Assembly: GCF_900078315.1 (NCBI RefSeq)
Contig: NZ_FKBS01000007.1
Location: 335,540 to 376,461, forward strand
Origin: Bordetella ansorpii
Lineage (GTDB): Bacteria > Pseudomonadota > Gammaproteobacteria > Burkholderiales > Burkholderiaceae_B
Direction: 5' to 3'
DNA: 40,922 bases
This document shows, piece by piece, positions 21,172 to 29,978 of this stretch (positions are counted from its first letter, which is position 1; each line of letters starts with the position of its first letter). The notes under the pieces were generated by a model. That model was not told the origin of the DNA. It saw only the letters and a program-made list of their open reading frames with translations, and ran no database searches. The position numbers and the translations under genes were made by a program.

Positions 21172-22575
21172 TCATTCGCCGTGCGCTTCCAGCGACTGGC
21201 CGAACCAGTGCAGCTTCGGTGCCAGCGCGGCCACCTCGCCCACGATCAACAGCGCGGGGGCGTGGATGCCGTGCGCGCGCGCGCGCTCGGCCAGATCGGC
21301 CAGCGTGCCCGTCACCACCCGCTGCTCGGGCCGGCTGCCGTTCTCGACCAGTGCGAAGGGCGTGTTGGCCGCGCGCCCGTGCGTGATCAGGCGCTCGGAC
21401 AGGTATTCCAGCTGGCCCACGCCCATGTAGAACGCCAGCGTCTGGCTGCCGCGCGCCAGGCCGTCCCAGTCCAGCGTGTCTTCGTCCTGGCGGCAGTGCG
21501 CCGTGACGAAGCGTACCGACTGCGCGTGATCGCGGTGCGTCAGCGGGACGCCCGCATAGGCCGCACAGGCCAGCGCGGCGGTGATGCCGGGCACTACTTC
21601 ATAGCGCACGCCGTGTTCGCGCAGATATTCGAGTTCCTCGCCGCCGCGGCCGAAGATGAAGGCGTCGCCGCCCTTCAGGCGCACCACGCGGCGGCCGGCC
21701 CGCGCATGTTCCACCATCAGCGCGTGGATGCGGGCCTGCGTGGCATCATGGTTTTCGCCGGGCAGCTTGCCCACGGACACACGGTCGGCATCGCGCCGCG
21801 CCAGCGCCAGCACGTCGGGGCTGGCCAGACGGTCGTACAGGATGACGTCGGCTTCGTTCAGGGCGCGCAGCGCCTTCAGCGTCAGCAGGCCCGGATCGCC
21901 GGGACCGGCGCCCACCAGCACCACGCTGCCAGCCTCCTGCGGCCAGCCGCGGTTCAGCATCTGGACGAGTTCCGCCTCGGCCTGCGCGGGCTGCTGCTGG
22001 CGCAGCCAGCCGGCGACCGGGCCATCCAACAGCCAGTCGTAGAAGCGGCGGCGCCGGCCCAGGTCGGGCAGGGCCTCGCGGATGCGCGGACGATGGCGCG
22101 CGGCCAGTTCGGCCAGCGGGCCCAGGGTGTGGTCCAGCAGCGATTCCAGGCGCTCGCGCAGGCGGCGCGCCAGTACGGGCGCCACGCCGGAAGACGAGAT
22201 GGCCAGCACCAGCGGCGAGCGGTCGACGATGGCGGGAACCTGGAACGATGACAGTTCGGCCACGTCGACGACATTACAGAAGATGCGGCGTGCATTGGCG
22301 GCGGCCTCGACCGCGGCGTTGACCTCGCGATCATCGGTGGCGGCCACCACCAGCCAGGCGTCGTCCAGCCAGGAAGGTTCGAAATGACCGGCCACGTGAT
22401 CGATGCCGCCGTCGGCAGCCTGCTGCGCCAGCGCCGCTTCGAGCTCGGGCGCGCCCACGCGCACGGCCGCGCCGGCCTCTTGCAGCGCCATCACCTTGCG
22501 GGCCGCCACGCTGCCACCGCCTACCACCAGCACACGCCGGCCTTTCAAGTCGGCAAATATCGGAAAGAGCTTCAT
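21172..22575 (-). CDS. cysG: Siroheme synthase (fused CysG)
   Basis: A 467-residue trifunctional enzyme: uroporphyrinogen III methyltransferase, precorrin-2 dehydrogenase and sirohydrochlorin ferrochelatase. The N-terminal dehydrogenase/chelatase half shows [21 protein letters not shown]-like sequence (here [15 protein letters not shown] then GGGSVAARK). The C-terminal SAM methyltransferase half has [18 protein letters not shown] and [20 protein letters not shown] at 22575 is used. Siroheme is the cofactor of assimilatory nitrite and sulfite reductases, which fits its divergent position beside the nitrate operon. Confidence 0.97.
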   Translation of the reverse strand: MKLFPIFADLKGRRVLVVGGGSVAARKVMALQEAGAAVRVGAPELEAALAQQAADGGIDHVAGHFEPSWLDDAWLVVAATDDREVNAAVEAAANARRIFCNVVDVAELSSFQVPAIVDRSPLVLAISSSGVAPVLARRLRERLESLLDHTLGPLAELAARHRPRIREALPDLGRRRRFYDWLLDGPVAGWLRQQQPAQAEAELVQMLNRGWPQEAGSVVLVGAGPGDPGLLTLKALRALNEADVILYDRLASPDVLALARRDADRVSVGKLPGENHDATQARIHALMVEHARAGRRVVRLKGGDAFIFGRGGEELEYLREHGVRYEVVPGITAALACAAYAGVPLTHRDHAQSVRFVTAHCRQDEDTLDWDGLARGSQTLAFYMGVGQLEYLSERLITHGRAANTPFALVENGSRPEQRVVTGTLADLAERARAHGIHAPALLIVGEVAALAPKLHWFGQSLEAHGE

Positions 22576-22621
22576 CGGGAATAACCAGGCGCGGACCACA
22601 ACGATCCGCAGGATACCCGGG

Positions 22622-22651
22622 ATCATAGGAAGCTCGGCTACATCCCTACAA
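22622..22651 (-). promoter_or_regulatory. Candidate cysG promoter
   Basis: On the minus strand TTGTAG (22646-22651) and TATGAT (22622-22627) are separated by 18 bp, about 45 bp before the cysG start. Confidence 0.42.
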
Positions 22652-22736
22652 CGTCTGATTTATTGGATTGATATTTCCGCAGGTTATTTGTTGGTATGGC
22701 CGCGTCATTCGCTGACGCCGGCATTGTTGCGCTGCG

Positions 22737-22751
22737 GCACGGAAACAGTGC
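22737..22751. promoter_or_regulatory. NtrC-type site 1
   Basis: GCAC-N7-GTGC matches the NtrC dyad core. It is centred near 22744, about 150 bp upstream of the predicted sigma-54 start point. Confidence 0.68.
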
Positions 22752-22767
22752 GGTGGCACCGGACCGC

Positions 22768-22782
22768 GCACCGCTTCTGTGC
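22768..22782. promoter_or_regulatory. NtrC-type site 2
   Basis: A second GCAC-N7-GTGC dyad, centred near 22775. It is 31 bp, about three helical turns, from site 1, like the paired NtrC enhancer sites of enteric glnA. Confidence 0.68.
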
Positions 22783-22834
22783 GTCGAGTCCGAGCCCGGC
22801 AGCAGTGGGGAGGTGGGGTTTTCTGGTAAGTCTA

Positions 22835-22868
22835 TGAACAAAAAAGGAAAAAACAAGAAAATAAAAAC
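22835..22868. promoter_or_regulatory. A-rich tract between enhancer and promoter
   Basis: A run of A-tracts in otherwise GC-rich DNA lies between the NtrC-type dyads and the sigma-54 promoter. This is where intrinsic bending or IHF commonly helps looping. No full IHF consensus is seen. Confidence 0.4.
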
Positions 22869-22884
22869 TGGCACAGCGATTGCT
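22869..22884 (+). promoter_or_regulatory. Sigma-54 promoter of the nitrate operon
   Basis: TGGCAC-N5-TTGCT is an exact match to the RpoN consensus, with GG at 22870-22871 and GC at 22882-22883 spaced as -24/-12. The predicted start point is about 22895, giving a leader of roughly 130 nt before nrtA. Confidence 0.85.
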
Positions 22885-22895
22885 TAAGGAAGGTT

Positions 22896-22998
22896 GGACG
22901 GCCAAGAAAGCCCTCCGCCTCAGCATTGCAGTCAGGAACAACGGCGTTCCGCAACGTCCCGGTCAACAGGCTCCGGTACGTGCGGAGCGTTTTTTTTT
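22896..22998 (+). promoter_or_regulatory. ANTAR-type antitermination leader with intrinsic terminator
   Basis: Three structures are seen. A 5' hairpin GGA-c-GGC/GCC-c-TCC lies at 22896-22916. A second hairpin, GGAAC/GTTCC, encloses the hexaloop AACGGC (22935-22950), with A at position 1 and G at position 4 as in the ANTAR-binding RNA motif. An intrinsic terminator GCTCCG/CGGAGC follows with a run of nine T (22970-22998). NasR or NasT proteins bind such leaders and prevent termination when nitrate is present. The first hairpin has a 7-nt loop and fits the motif less well. Confidence 0.7.
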
Positions 22999-23027
22999 GC
23001 CACGGCGTTATTTCCGGAGCCTCGACG

Positions 23028-24329
23028 ATGTCTGTTTCTCGCCTTACCGCCAAGCCGCCTTTCCCTGGTACGCCGGCCGCCGACTCGTCGGCCGCCAACC
23101 CGCAACGCCGCCGGTGGCTGGCCGGCGCCGCGGGCGCAAGTGTGCTGACCCTGGTCGATCCGCTGGTGCGCGCCGGCGCCTGGGCCGCGGGTAGCGACGC
23201 GCCCGAGAAGCCCGAGGTGCGCATCGGCTTCATCCCGCTGACCGATTGCGCCTCGGTGGTGATGGCCTCGGTGATGGGCTTCGACAAGAAGCACGGCGTG
23301 AAGATCGTGCCGAGCAAGGAGGCGTCTTGGGCCTCCGTACGCGACAAGCTGGCCAACGGCGAGCTGGACATGGCGCATGTCCTGTACGGCCTGCTCTACG
23401 GGCTGCACCTGGGCGTGGGCGGTCCCAAGAAGGACATGGCCGTGCTGATGAGCCTGAACCAGAACGGCCAGGGCATCACGCTGTCCAGCAAGTTGCTTGC
23501 GGCCGGCGCGCGCGACGGCGAGTCGCTGGCCAAGGTCATGGCCGGCGACAAGCGCGACTACACCTTCGCGCAGACCTTTCCCACCGGCACGCACGCGATG
23601 TGGCTGTACTACTGGCTGGCCGCGTACGGCATCGATCCGTTCCGCGACGCGCGCGCCATCACCGTGCCGCCGCCGCAGATGGTGGCCAACATGCGCGTGG
23701 GCAACATGGACGGCTTCTGCGTGGGCGAACCCTGGGGCGCGCGGGCCATCATGGACAAGATCGGCTTCACCGCCTGCACCACGCAGCAGATCTGGACAGA
23801 CCACCCCGAGAAGGTGCTGGGCACCACGTCCGATTTCGTGCAGCGCAATCCCAACACCGCGCGTGCCGTCACGGCGGCCATCCTCGAGGCGGGAAAATGG
23901 ATCGACGCCTCGCCCGAGAACCGCCGCAAGACGGCCGAGACCATCGCCGCGCGCGCCTACGTGAACACCGAGGCGGAGGGCATCGTCGACCGCATGCTGG
24001 GCCGCTACGAGGACGGCCTGGGCAAGAAGTGGGACGACGCGCACGCCATGCGCTTCTACGGCAACGGCGAGGCCAATTTCCCGTACCTCAGCGATGGCAT
24101 GTGGTTCCTGACGCAGCACAAGCGCTGGGGCCTGCTGAAAGAGCACCCCGACTACCAGGCCGTGGCGCGCCAGGTGAACCGCATCGACATCTACAAGCAG
24201 GCCGCCACGGCGGCGGGCGCGGCGCTGCCCGCGTCCGAGACGCGCAAATCCACCCTGATCGACGGCGTGGTCTGGGACGGCAGCAACCCCGCCGCCTACG
24301 CCGACGGTTTCAAGATCAAGGCAGCCTGA
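23028..24329 (+). CDS. nrtA: Nitrate ABC transporter, substrate-binding protein
   Basis: A 433-residue NrtA/NasF-family binding protein for nitrate uptake. The N-terminus has a twin-arginine-like signal (QRRRWLAGAAGASVLTL). The mature part contains VRIGFIPLTDCASVVMASVMGFD and MVANMRVGNMDGFCVGEPWGARA, typical of the family. ATG at 23028 has CGGAG about eight bases upstream. It is the first gene of a five-gene operon and lies just after the leader terminator. Confidence 0.95.
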   Translation: MSVSRLTAKPPFPGTPAADSSAANPQRRRWLAGAAGASVLTLVDPLVRAGAWAAGSDAPEKPEVRIGFIPLTDCASVVMASVMGFDKKHGVKIVPSKEASWASVRDKLANGELDMAHVLYGLLYGLHLGVGGPKKDMAVLMSLNQNGQGITLSSKLLAAGARDGESLAKVMAGDKRDYTFAQTFPTGTHAMWLYYWLAAYGIDPFRDARAITVPPPQMVANMRVGNMDGFCVGEPWGARAIMDKIGFTACTTQQIWTDHPEKVLGTTSDFVQRNPNTARAVTAAILEAGKWIDASPENRRKTAETIAARAYVNTEAEGIVDRMLGRYEDGLGKKWDDAHAMRFYGNGEANFPYLSDGMWFLTQHKRWGLLKEHPDYQAVARQVNRIDIYKQAATAAGAALPASETRKSTLIDGVVWDGSNPAAYADGFKIKAA

Positions 24330-24330
24330 C

Positions 24331-25197
24331 ATGTCCACTTCCGTCATGACGTCCTCCCCCTCCCAGTCCCTGCCCACGGCGGCGCCATCGGCCGCGGCCG
24401 CCGCGCGCACCCCGTTCCTGCGCGAGGCCTACGAACCCGCCGCCCGCCGCGCGATCGGCGCCGTGGCCGGATTCGCGGTGTTCGTGCTGATGTGGCAATG
24501 CATCTCGCTGCTGGTGCCCGAGATTCCCACTCCGGGCAAGACGTGGCACGCGGCGGTGCAGCTGTTCGCCGATCCCTTCTATGACAACGGCCCCAACGAC
24601 AAGGGCGTGGGCTGGAACGTGCTGGCGTCGCTGCGGCGTGTGGGCCTGGGTTTCGGCCTGGCCGCGCTGGTAGGCATTCCCGCGGGCTTCATCATGGGCC
24701 GCTATGCGATGGCCGGCGCCATGGCCTCGCCCATCGTCAGCCTGCTGCGCCCGGTCTCGCCGCTGGCCTGGCTGCCGCTGGGGCTGCTGCTGTTCAAGGC
24801 GGCCGATCCCGCGGCGATCTGGGCCATCTTCATCTGTTCGATCTGGCCCATGGTGATCAATACCGCGGCCGGCGTGGCGCGCGTGCCGCAGGACTACCTG
24901 AACGTGGCGCGGGTGCTGAACCTGTCCGAATGGAAGGTGGTGACGCGCGTGCTGCTGCCCGCGGTGCTGCCCTACATCCTGACCGGCGTGCGCTTGTCCA
25001 TCGGCACGGCCTGGCTGGTGATCGTGGCCGCCGAGATGCTGACGGGCGGCACGGGCATCGGCTTCTGGCTGTGGGACGAATGGAACAACCTGAAGGTGGA
25101 GCACATCGTGGTCGCCATCTTCGTGATCGGCATCGTCGGGCTGCTGCTGGAGCTCGCGCTGCTGCGGATCGCACGCCGGTTCGCCTACGAGGAGTGA
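24331..25197 (+). CDS. nrtB: Nitrate ABC transporter, permease
   Basis: A 288-residue inner-membrane permease (NrtB/NasE). Membrane helices start near AIGAVAGFAVFVLMWQCISL, and the EAA-type cytoplasmic loop that contacts the ATPase is around VPQDYLNVARVLNLSEWKV. The C-terminal WLVIVAAEMLTGGTGIGFWL is characteristic of nitrate/taurine/sulfonate-type permeases. It begins one base after the nrtA stop, so the genes are translationally linked. Confidence 0.95.
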   Translation: MSTSVMTSSPSQSLPTAAPSAAAAARTPFLREAYEPAARRAIGAVAGFAVFVLMWQCISLLVPEIPTPGKTWHAAVQLFADPFYDNGPNDKGVGWNVLASLRRVGLGFGLAALVGIPAGFIMGRYAMAGAMASPIVSLLRPVSPLAWLPLGLLLFKAADPAAIWAIFICSIWPMVINTAAGVARVPQDYLNVARVLNLSEWKVVTRVLLPAVLPYILTGVRLSIGTAWLVIVAAEMLTGGTGIGFWLWDEWNNLKVEHIVVAIFVIGIVGLLLELALLRIARRFAYEE

Positions 25198-25201
25198 CAC
25201 C

Positions 25202-25996
25202 ATGCAGAAATCCCTGCGTATCGAGAACGTCGGCCAGGTCTTCAGCACGCGCGGCAAGCCCTTCGTGGCGTTGCGCGACATCGACCTGACCGTCGACACC
25301 GGCGAGTTCGTCACGCTGATCGGCCATTCCGGCTGCGGCAAATCGACGCTGCTGAACCTGATCGCCGGCCTGGCGCGGCCCACCTCGGGCGTGCTGCTGT
25401 GCGCCGAGCGCGAGATCACCGGACCCGGACCGGACCGCGCGATGGTGTTCCAGAACCATTCGCTGCTGCCGTGGCTGACCTGCTTCCAGAACATCCACCT
25501 GGCCGTGGAAAGCGTGTTCGGCGGCCGCGAAAGCCGGGCGCAGCAGGACGAGCGCGCGCAGGCCGCGCTGGATCTGGTGGGACTGACGGCGGCGCGCGAC
25601 AAGCTGCCGCGCGAGATCTCCGGCGGCATGAAGCAGCGCGTGGGCATTGCGCGCGCGTTGGCCATCGAGCCGCGTGTGCTGCTGATGGACGAACCGTTCG
25701 GCGCCCTGGATGCGCTGACGCGCGCCCACCTGCAGGACGAATTGCTGCGCATCGTGGCCAAGACGCGCAGCACGGTCGTCATGGTGACGCACGACGTGGA
25801 CGAGGCCGTGCTGTTGTCCGACCGCATCGTCATGCTGACCAACGGGCCCGCGGCCACCATCGGCGAGATCCTGCCGGTGGACCTGCCGCGTCCGCGCGAC
25901 CGCGTGGCGCTGGCGGGCGATCCGGCCTACCAGGCGTGCCGCGCGGGCGTGGTGGACTTTCTGTACCGGCGTTACGCGCATCCCGCGCACGCCTGA
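25202..25996 (+). CDS. nrtD: Nitrate ABC transporter, ATP-binding protein
   Basis: A 264-residue ATPase of the NrtD/NasD type. Walker A is GHSGCGKS, the Q-loop is in MVFQNHSLLPWLT, the signature is EISGGMKQR, Walker B is RVLLMDEPFGALD, and the H-loop is MVTHDVDEA. It lacks the C-terminal binding domain of cyanobacterial NrtC. ATG at 25202 lies four bases after the nrtB stop. Confidence 0.94.
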   Translation: MQKSLRIENVGQVFSTRGKPFVALRDIDLTVDTGEFVTLIGHSGCGKSTLLNLIAGLARPTSGVLLCAEREITGPGPDRAMVFQNHSLLPWLTCFQNIHLAVESVFGGRESRAQQDERAQAALDLVGLTAARDKLPREISGGMKQRVGIARALAIEPRVLLMDEPFGALDALTRAHLQDELLRIVAKTRSTVVMVTHDVDEAVLLSDRIVMLTNGPAATIGEILPVDLPRPRDRVALAGDPAYQACRAGVVDFLYRRYAHPAHA

Positions 25997-26019
25997 ACGC
26001 AGCGCCAGGAGAGGATGCG

Positions 26020-27246
26020 ATGAAGCAACGTCTGGTGGTGATCGGCAACGGCATGGCCGGCGTACGCACGCTGGAAGAACTGCTGAAGCAGGCGCCCGAT
26101 CTGTACGACATCACGGTGTTCGGCGCCGAGCCGCATCCCAACTACAACCGCATCCTGCTGTCGCCGGTGCTGGCCGGCGAGCAGGCCTTCCAGGACATCG
26201 TGCTGAACGACCTGGACTGGTACCGCCAGCATGGCATCGACCTGAAACTGGATTGTCCCGCGGTGCGGATCGACCGCGCGCGCCGCGTAGTGCATGGCGC
26301 CGATGGCTCGCAGTCGCCGTACGACAAGCTGCTGCTGGCCACGGGCTCGCATCCGTTCGTGCTGCCCGTGCCCGGCCGCGACCTGCACGGCGTGGTCGGC
26401 TTTCGCGACATCGGCGATGTGCAGTGCATGATCGCGGCCGCGGCGCGGGGGGGCGATGCCGTGGTGATCGGTGGCGGCCTGCTGGGCCTGGAGGCCGCCA
26501 ACGGCCTGGCGATGCGCGGCATGCGGGTCTCGGTGGTGCACCTGGGCCACGCATTGCTGGACCGCCAGCTGGATGGCCATGCGGCCGCGTTGCTGCAGCA
26601 GAGCCTGCACGCTCGCGGCCTGGCGTTCCTGCTGGCGAAACAGACCGAAGCCTTGCTGGACGATGGCCGCGGCCATGTCCGCGGCGTGCGTTTCGCCGAT
26701 GGACAGGAAATTCCCGCGGATCTGGTCGTGATGGCGGCGGGGGTGCGTCCCAATACCGAGCTTGCCGAGCAATGCGGCCTGCAGGTTCATCGGGGCGTGG
26801 TCGTCAGCGACACCCTGCAGACCTACGATCCGCGCATCTACGCCGTGGGCGAATGCGCCAGCCATCGCGGCGCCTGTTATGGCCTGGTCGCGCCGCTGTT
26901 CGAGCAGGCGCGCGTGGCCGCCAATCATCTGGCGCTGCACGGCATCGGCCGTTATGCGGGCAGCGTGACGTCGACCAAGCTCAAGGTCACGGGCATCGAT
27001 CTGTTCTCTGCAGGGGATTTCTCGGGCCAGGCCGGTGCGGAACTGATCACCCTGTCCGACACCACCACGGGCGTCTACAAGAAACTGGTGGTGAAGGACG
27101 ACAAACTGGTGGGCGCCTGCCTGTATGGCGATACCGCGGACGGCGCGTGGTACTTCCGGCTGATCCGAGAGGGCCTGCCCATCGGGGGCTTGCGTGATGC
27201 GTTGATGTTCGGCGAGGACGAGGCCAGGGAGGCCAGCGCGGCATGA
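26020..27246 (+). CDS. nasC: Assimilatory nitrate reductase, FAD/NAD(P)H electron-transfer subunit
   Basis: A 408-residue flavoprotein like Klebsiella NasC and the N-terminal half of NirB. The FAD-binding N-terminus is LVVIGNGMAGVRTLEEL, the NAD(P)-binding motif is VVIGGGLLGLEAANGLA, and the second FAD motif is YAVGECASHRG. No C-terminal Bfd-type [2Fe-2S] cysteines are present, and it lacks the siroheme domain of full NirB. ATG at 26020 follows AGGAGAGG. It is predicted to pass electrons from NAD(P)H to NasA, whose start overlaps its stop by ATGA. Confidence 0.88.
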   Translation: MKQRLVVIGNGMAGVRTLEELLKQAPDLYDITVFGAEPHPNYNRILLSPVLAGEQAFQDIVLNDLDWYRQHGIDLKLDCPAVRIDRARRVVHGADGSQSPYDKLLLATGSHPFVLPVPGRDLHGVVGFRDIGDVQCMIAAAARGGDAVVIGGGLLGLEAANGLAMRGMRVSVVHLGHALLDRQLDGHAAALLQQSLHARGLAFLLAKQTEALLDDGRGHVRGVRFADGQEIPADLVVMAAGVRPNTELAEQCGLQVHRGVVVSDTLQTYDPRIYAVGECASHRGACYGLVAPLFEQARVAANHLALHGIGRYAGSVTSTKLKVTGIDLFSAGDFSGQAGAELITLSDTTTGVYKKLVVKDDKLVGACLYGDTADGAWYFRLIREGLPIGGLRDALMFGEDEAREASAA

Positions 27247-29978
27247 GTGCAGGGATTTCCATCACGCGTGCCGATGTCCAGGCGCATACGGTCTCGTCCG
27301 TCTGCTGTTATTGCGGCACCGGCTGCGGCGTGCGCGTGCAGGCAAGCGGCGACCAGGTCCTGTCCGTCACCGGCGACGCGGATCATCCATCGAGCCAGGG
27401 CAGGCTGTGCAGCAAGGGCCGCACGCTGGCCGACACCGTGCGGCGCGATGCCGCCCGGGTGCGCGAGGCCGAATGGCGGCCCAGGCGCGACGCGGCGCGC
27501 GCGCCCCTGGCGTTGGACGATGCACTGGACCTGGCCGCCGGGCGCCTGGCCGAGACCATCCGCCGGCACGGGCCGGACGCGGTGGGCTTCTACCTGTCCG
27601 GCCAGTTGCTGACCGAGGACTACGCCGTCTTCAACAAGCTGGCGCGCGCGCTGGTCGGCACCAACAACATCGACACGAACTCGCGGCTGTGCATGTCCAG
27701 CGCGGTGTCGGGCTACAAGAAGACGCTGGGCGCCGATGCGCCGCCGGCCTGTTACGACGATCTGGACCGCGCCGACATGGTGCTGATCGCGGGCTCGAAC
27801 ATGGCGTACGCGCACCCGGTGCTGTTCCGCCGGCTGGAGGCCGCAAAGGCCGCACGGCCGGACATGAAGATCGTGGTGGTCGATCCGCGCCGCACCGATA
27901 CCGCCGGCATCGCCGATCTGCACCTGGCCATCGCGCCGGGCAGCGACGTGGCCCTGTTCCTCGCCATGATGAATGTGATGGAGCGCGAGGACCTGATCGA
28001 TCGGGACTACATCGCGCGCCACACGGCGGGTTTCGATGCGCTGCGGGCGCGCATCGACGCCTATGCCCCGCAGGTGGCGCAGGCGCTGTGCGGCGTGCCG
28101 GCCGCGGACATCGCGCAGGCCGCCCGCTGGTTCGGCCGGGCTGGCGCCGCGCTGTCGCTGTACACCATGGGACTGAATCAATCCGCGAACGGCACGGCCA
28201 AGAACGCGGCGCTGATCCATCTGCACCTGGCCACGGGCCAGATCGGCCGGCCGGGCGCCGGGCCGTTTTCGCTGACCGGCCAGCCCAATGCCATGGGCGG
28301 CCGCGAGGCGGGCGGCATGGCGACCCTCCTGCCGGGCCACCGCGATCCGTCCGATGCGGCGCACCGCGCGGAAGTGGCCGCTGCCTGGGGCGTGGAGGCC
28401 TTGCCGGATACGCCGGGCCTGCCGGCCGTGCAGATGTTCGACGCCGTGCGGGAAGGGCGTGTGAAGGTGCTGTGGATCGCGGCCACCAACCCGGCGCAGT
28501 CGCTGCCCGACCAGGCGCGCGTGCGGCAGGCCCTGCAGGCGGCCGAGTTCGTCATCGTGCAGGAGGCCTTCGCCAACACCGAGACGCTGGCCTATGCCGA
28601 CCTGGTGCTGCCCGCGGCCACCTGGCCGGAGAAGAACGGCACTGTGACGAATTCCGAGCGCCGCATCAGCCGCGTGCGCGCGGCCATCGCGCCGCCGGGC
28701 AGCGCGCAGGCCGACTGGAGGCTGGCGTGCGGCGTGGCGCGCCGCCTGGCCGCACGGATCGCCCCGCACAAGGCGGCGCTGTTCGATTATGCGGACGAAG
28801 CCGCCGTGTTCGCCGAGCATGCGGCCCTGACCGAGGGCCGCGACCTGGACTACAGCGCGGTGGATTATGCGGCGCTGGAGCAGGGGCCGCGCCAATGGCC
28901 GGTGCGCGGCGGCCACGACACGGCGCGCCTGTATGCCGATGGCCGCTTCCCGACGCCGGACGGACGCGCGCGCTTCATCGACGTGGACCATGTGCCCGTG
29001 GCCGACCCCGTCAGCGACGAATTTCCCCTGCGCCTGACCACGGGCCGCCTGCGCGACCACTGGCACACCATGGCCCGCACCGGCCTGTCCGCCACACTGG
29101 TGCAGCACGTCGAGGAGCCCTGGATTTCGCTGCATCCCCAGGATATGGCGAGCCTGGATCTGGCCGAGGACGCGCTGGTGCGCGTGCGTTCGCGGCGGGG
29201 CGCCGTGGTGCTGCCGGCCCGCGCGGACGAGGGGCTCGCGCCCGGCCACGCATTCCTGCCCATGCATTGGGGCAGCGGCTTCATGGCCGGCGATGGCGTC
29301 AACGCCTTGACCCATCCCGCGCGCGATCCCGTGTCGCACCAGCCCGAGTTGAAGCATAGCGCGGTGGATGTGGCGGGGGCGCCGTTGCCCTGGCAGGCGA
29401 TGGCCTGGGTTCGAGGCGACGCGGCCATGCTGCGGCAGGCGTTCATGCCCTGGCTTGCGCGCTTTCCCTACGCGGTATTGTTGCCGTCCGCGCTGGGCGG
29501 AGGCGGCCTGAGGCTGCGCATGGCCGCCGAGGCGGCGCCTGCCGCCGACGTGCTGGAGGAACTGGCGCGGGCGCTGCGCCTGGCCCGGCCCACGGCGGCT
29601 TTCGACGATCCCGCGCGTGGCGTGCTGCGCCGCGCCGGCCTGGACGAGGCGCGCCGGCCCGATGCATTCCTGCTGGCGGGCGATGCGCGCGCCCAGCCGG
29701 GCATGCTGGCCTGGGCCGACAGCGGCGAGGCGCCCGCCGGCCTGGCGCGCCTGCTGATGGGCCGCGGCGGCGCGGCGAAGCGGGCGCGCACGGTCTGTGC
29801 CTGCATGGGCGTGACCGATGCCGCCATCGAGTCCGGCATCGCTGCCGGACTCGACCTGGCCGGGTTGAAGACGCAACTGGGTTGCGGCACGGGTTGCGGC
29901 TCCTGCGTGCCCGAGATCCGGGGCATGCTGCAGCGCCGCCCCCCGGTACTCGTTCAGCCGCCAGGCCGCGCTATTTGA
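27243..29978 (+). CDS. nasA: Assimilatory nitrate reductase, catalytic subunit
   Basis: A 911-residue molybdopterin-guanine-dinucleotide enzyme that reduces nitrate to nitrite in the cytoplasm. The N-terminal [4Fe-4S] ligands are C21, C24, C28 in CYCGTGCG and C56 in GRLCSKG. The Mo-bis-MGD domains follow, with TNNIDTNSRLCMSS early and LTTGRLRDHWHTMARTG near the C-terminal dinucleotide-binding domain. The C-terminus adds a Bfd-like [2Fe-2S] domain (VCACMGVTDAAIESG and CGTGCGSCVPEI, residues about 851-892), which probably receives electrons from NasC. Its last eight bases overlap the convergent dctM. Confidence 0.96.
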   Translation: MSAGISITRADVQAHTVSSVCCYCGTGCGVRVQASGDQVLSVTGDADHPSSQGRLCSKGRTLADTVRRDAARVREAEWRPRRDAARAPLALDDALDLAAGRLAETIRRHGPDAVGFYLSGQLLTEDYAVFNKLARALVGTNNIDTNSRLCMSSAVSGYKKTLGADAPPACYDDLDRADMVLIAGSNMAYAHPVLFRRLEAAKAARPDMKIVVVDPRRTDTAGIADLHLAIAPGSDVALFLAMMNVMEREDLIDRDYIARHTAGFDALRARIDAYAPQVAQALCGVPAADIAQAARWFGRAGAALSLYTMGLNQSANGTAKNAALIHLHLATGQIGRPGAGPFSLTGQPNAMGGREAGGMATLLPGHRDPSDAAHRAEVAAAWGVEALPDTPGLPAVQMFDAVREGRVKVLWIAATNPAQSLPDQARVRQALQAAEFVIVQEAFANTETLAYADLVLPAATWPEKNGTVTNSERRISRVRAAIAPPGSAQADWRLACGVARRLAARIAPHKAALFDYADEAAVFAEHAALTEGRDLDYSAVDYAALEQGPRQWPVRGGHDTARLYADGRFPTPDGRARFIDVDHVPVADPVSDEFPLRLTTGRLRDHWHTMARTGLSATLVQHVEEPWISLHPQDMASLDLAEDALVRVRSRRGAVVLPARADEGLAPGHAFLPMHWGSGFMAGDGVNALTHPARDPVSHQPELKHSAVDVAGAPLPWQAMAWVRGDAAMLRQAFMPWLARFPYAVLLPSALGGGGLRLRMAAEAAPAADVLEELARALRLARPTAAFDDPARGVLRRAGLDEARRPDAFLLAGDARAQPGMLAWADSGEAPAGLARLLMGRGGAAKRARTVCACMGVTDAAIESGIAAGLDLAGLKTQLGCGTGCGSCVPEIRGMLQRRPPVLVQPPGRAI

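Noticed and set aside
22834-22887. A 17-residue lysine-rich open frame (MNKKGKNKKIKTGTAIA)
   Set aside because: It overlaps the sigma-54 promoter and lies upstream of the predicted transcript start, so it would not be in the operon mRNA. It reflects the A-rich tract.
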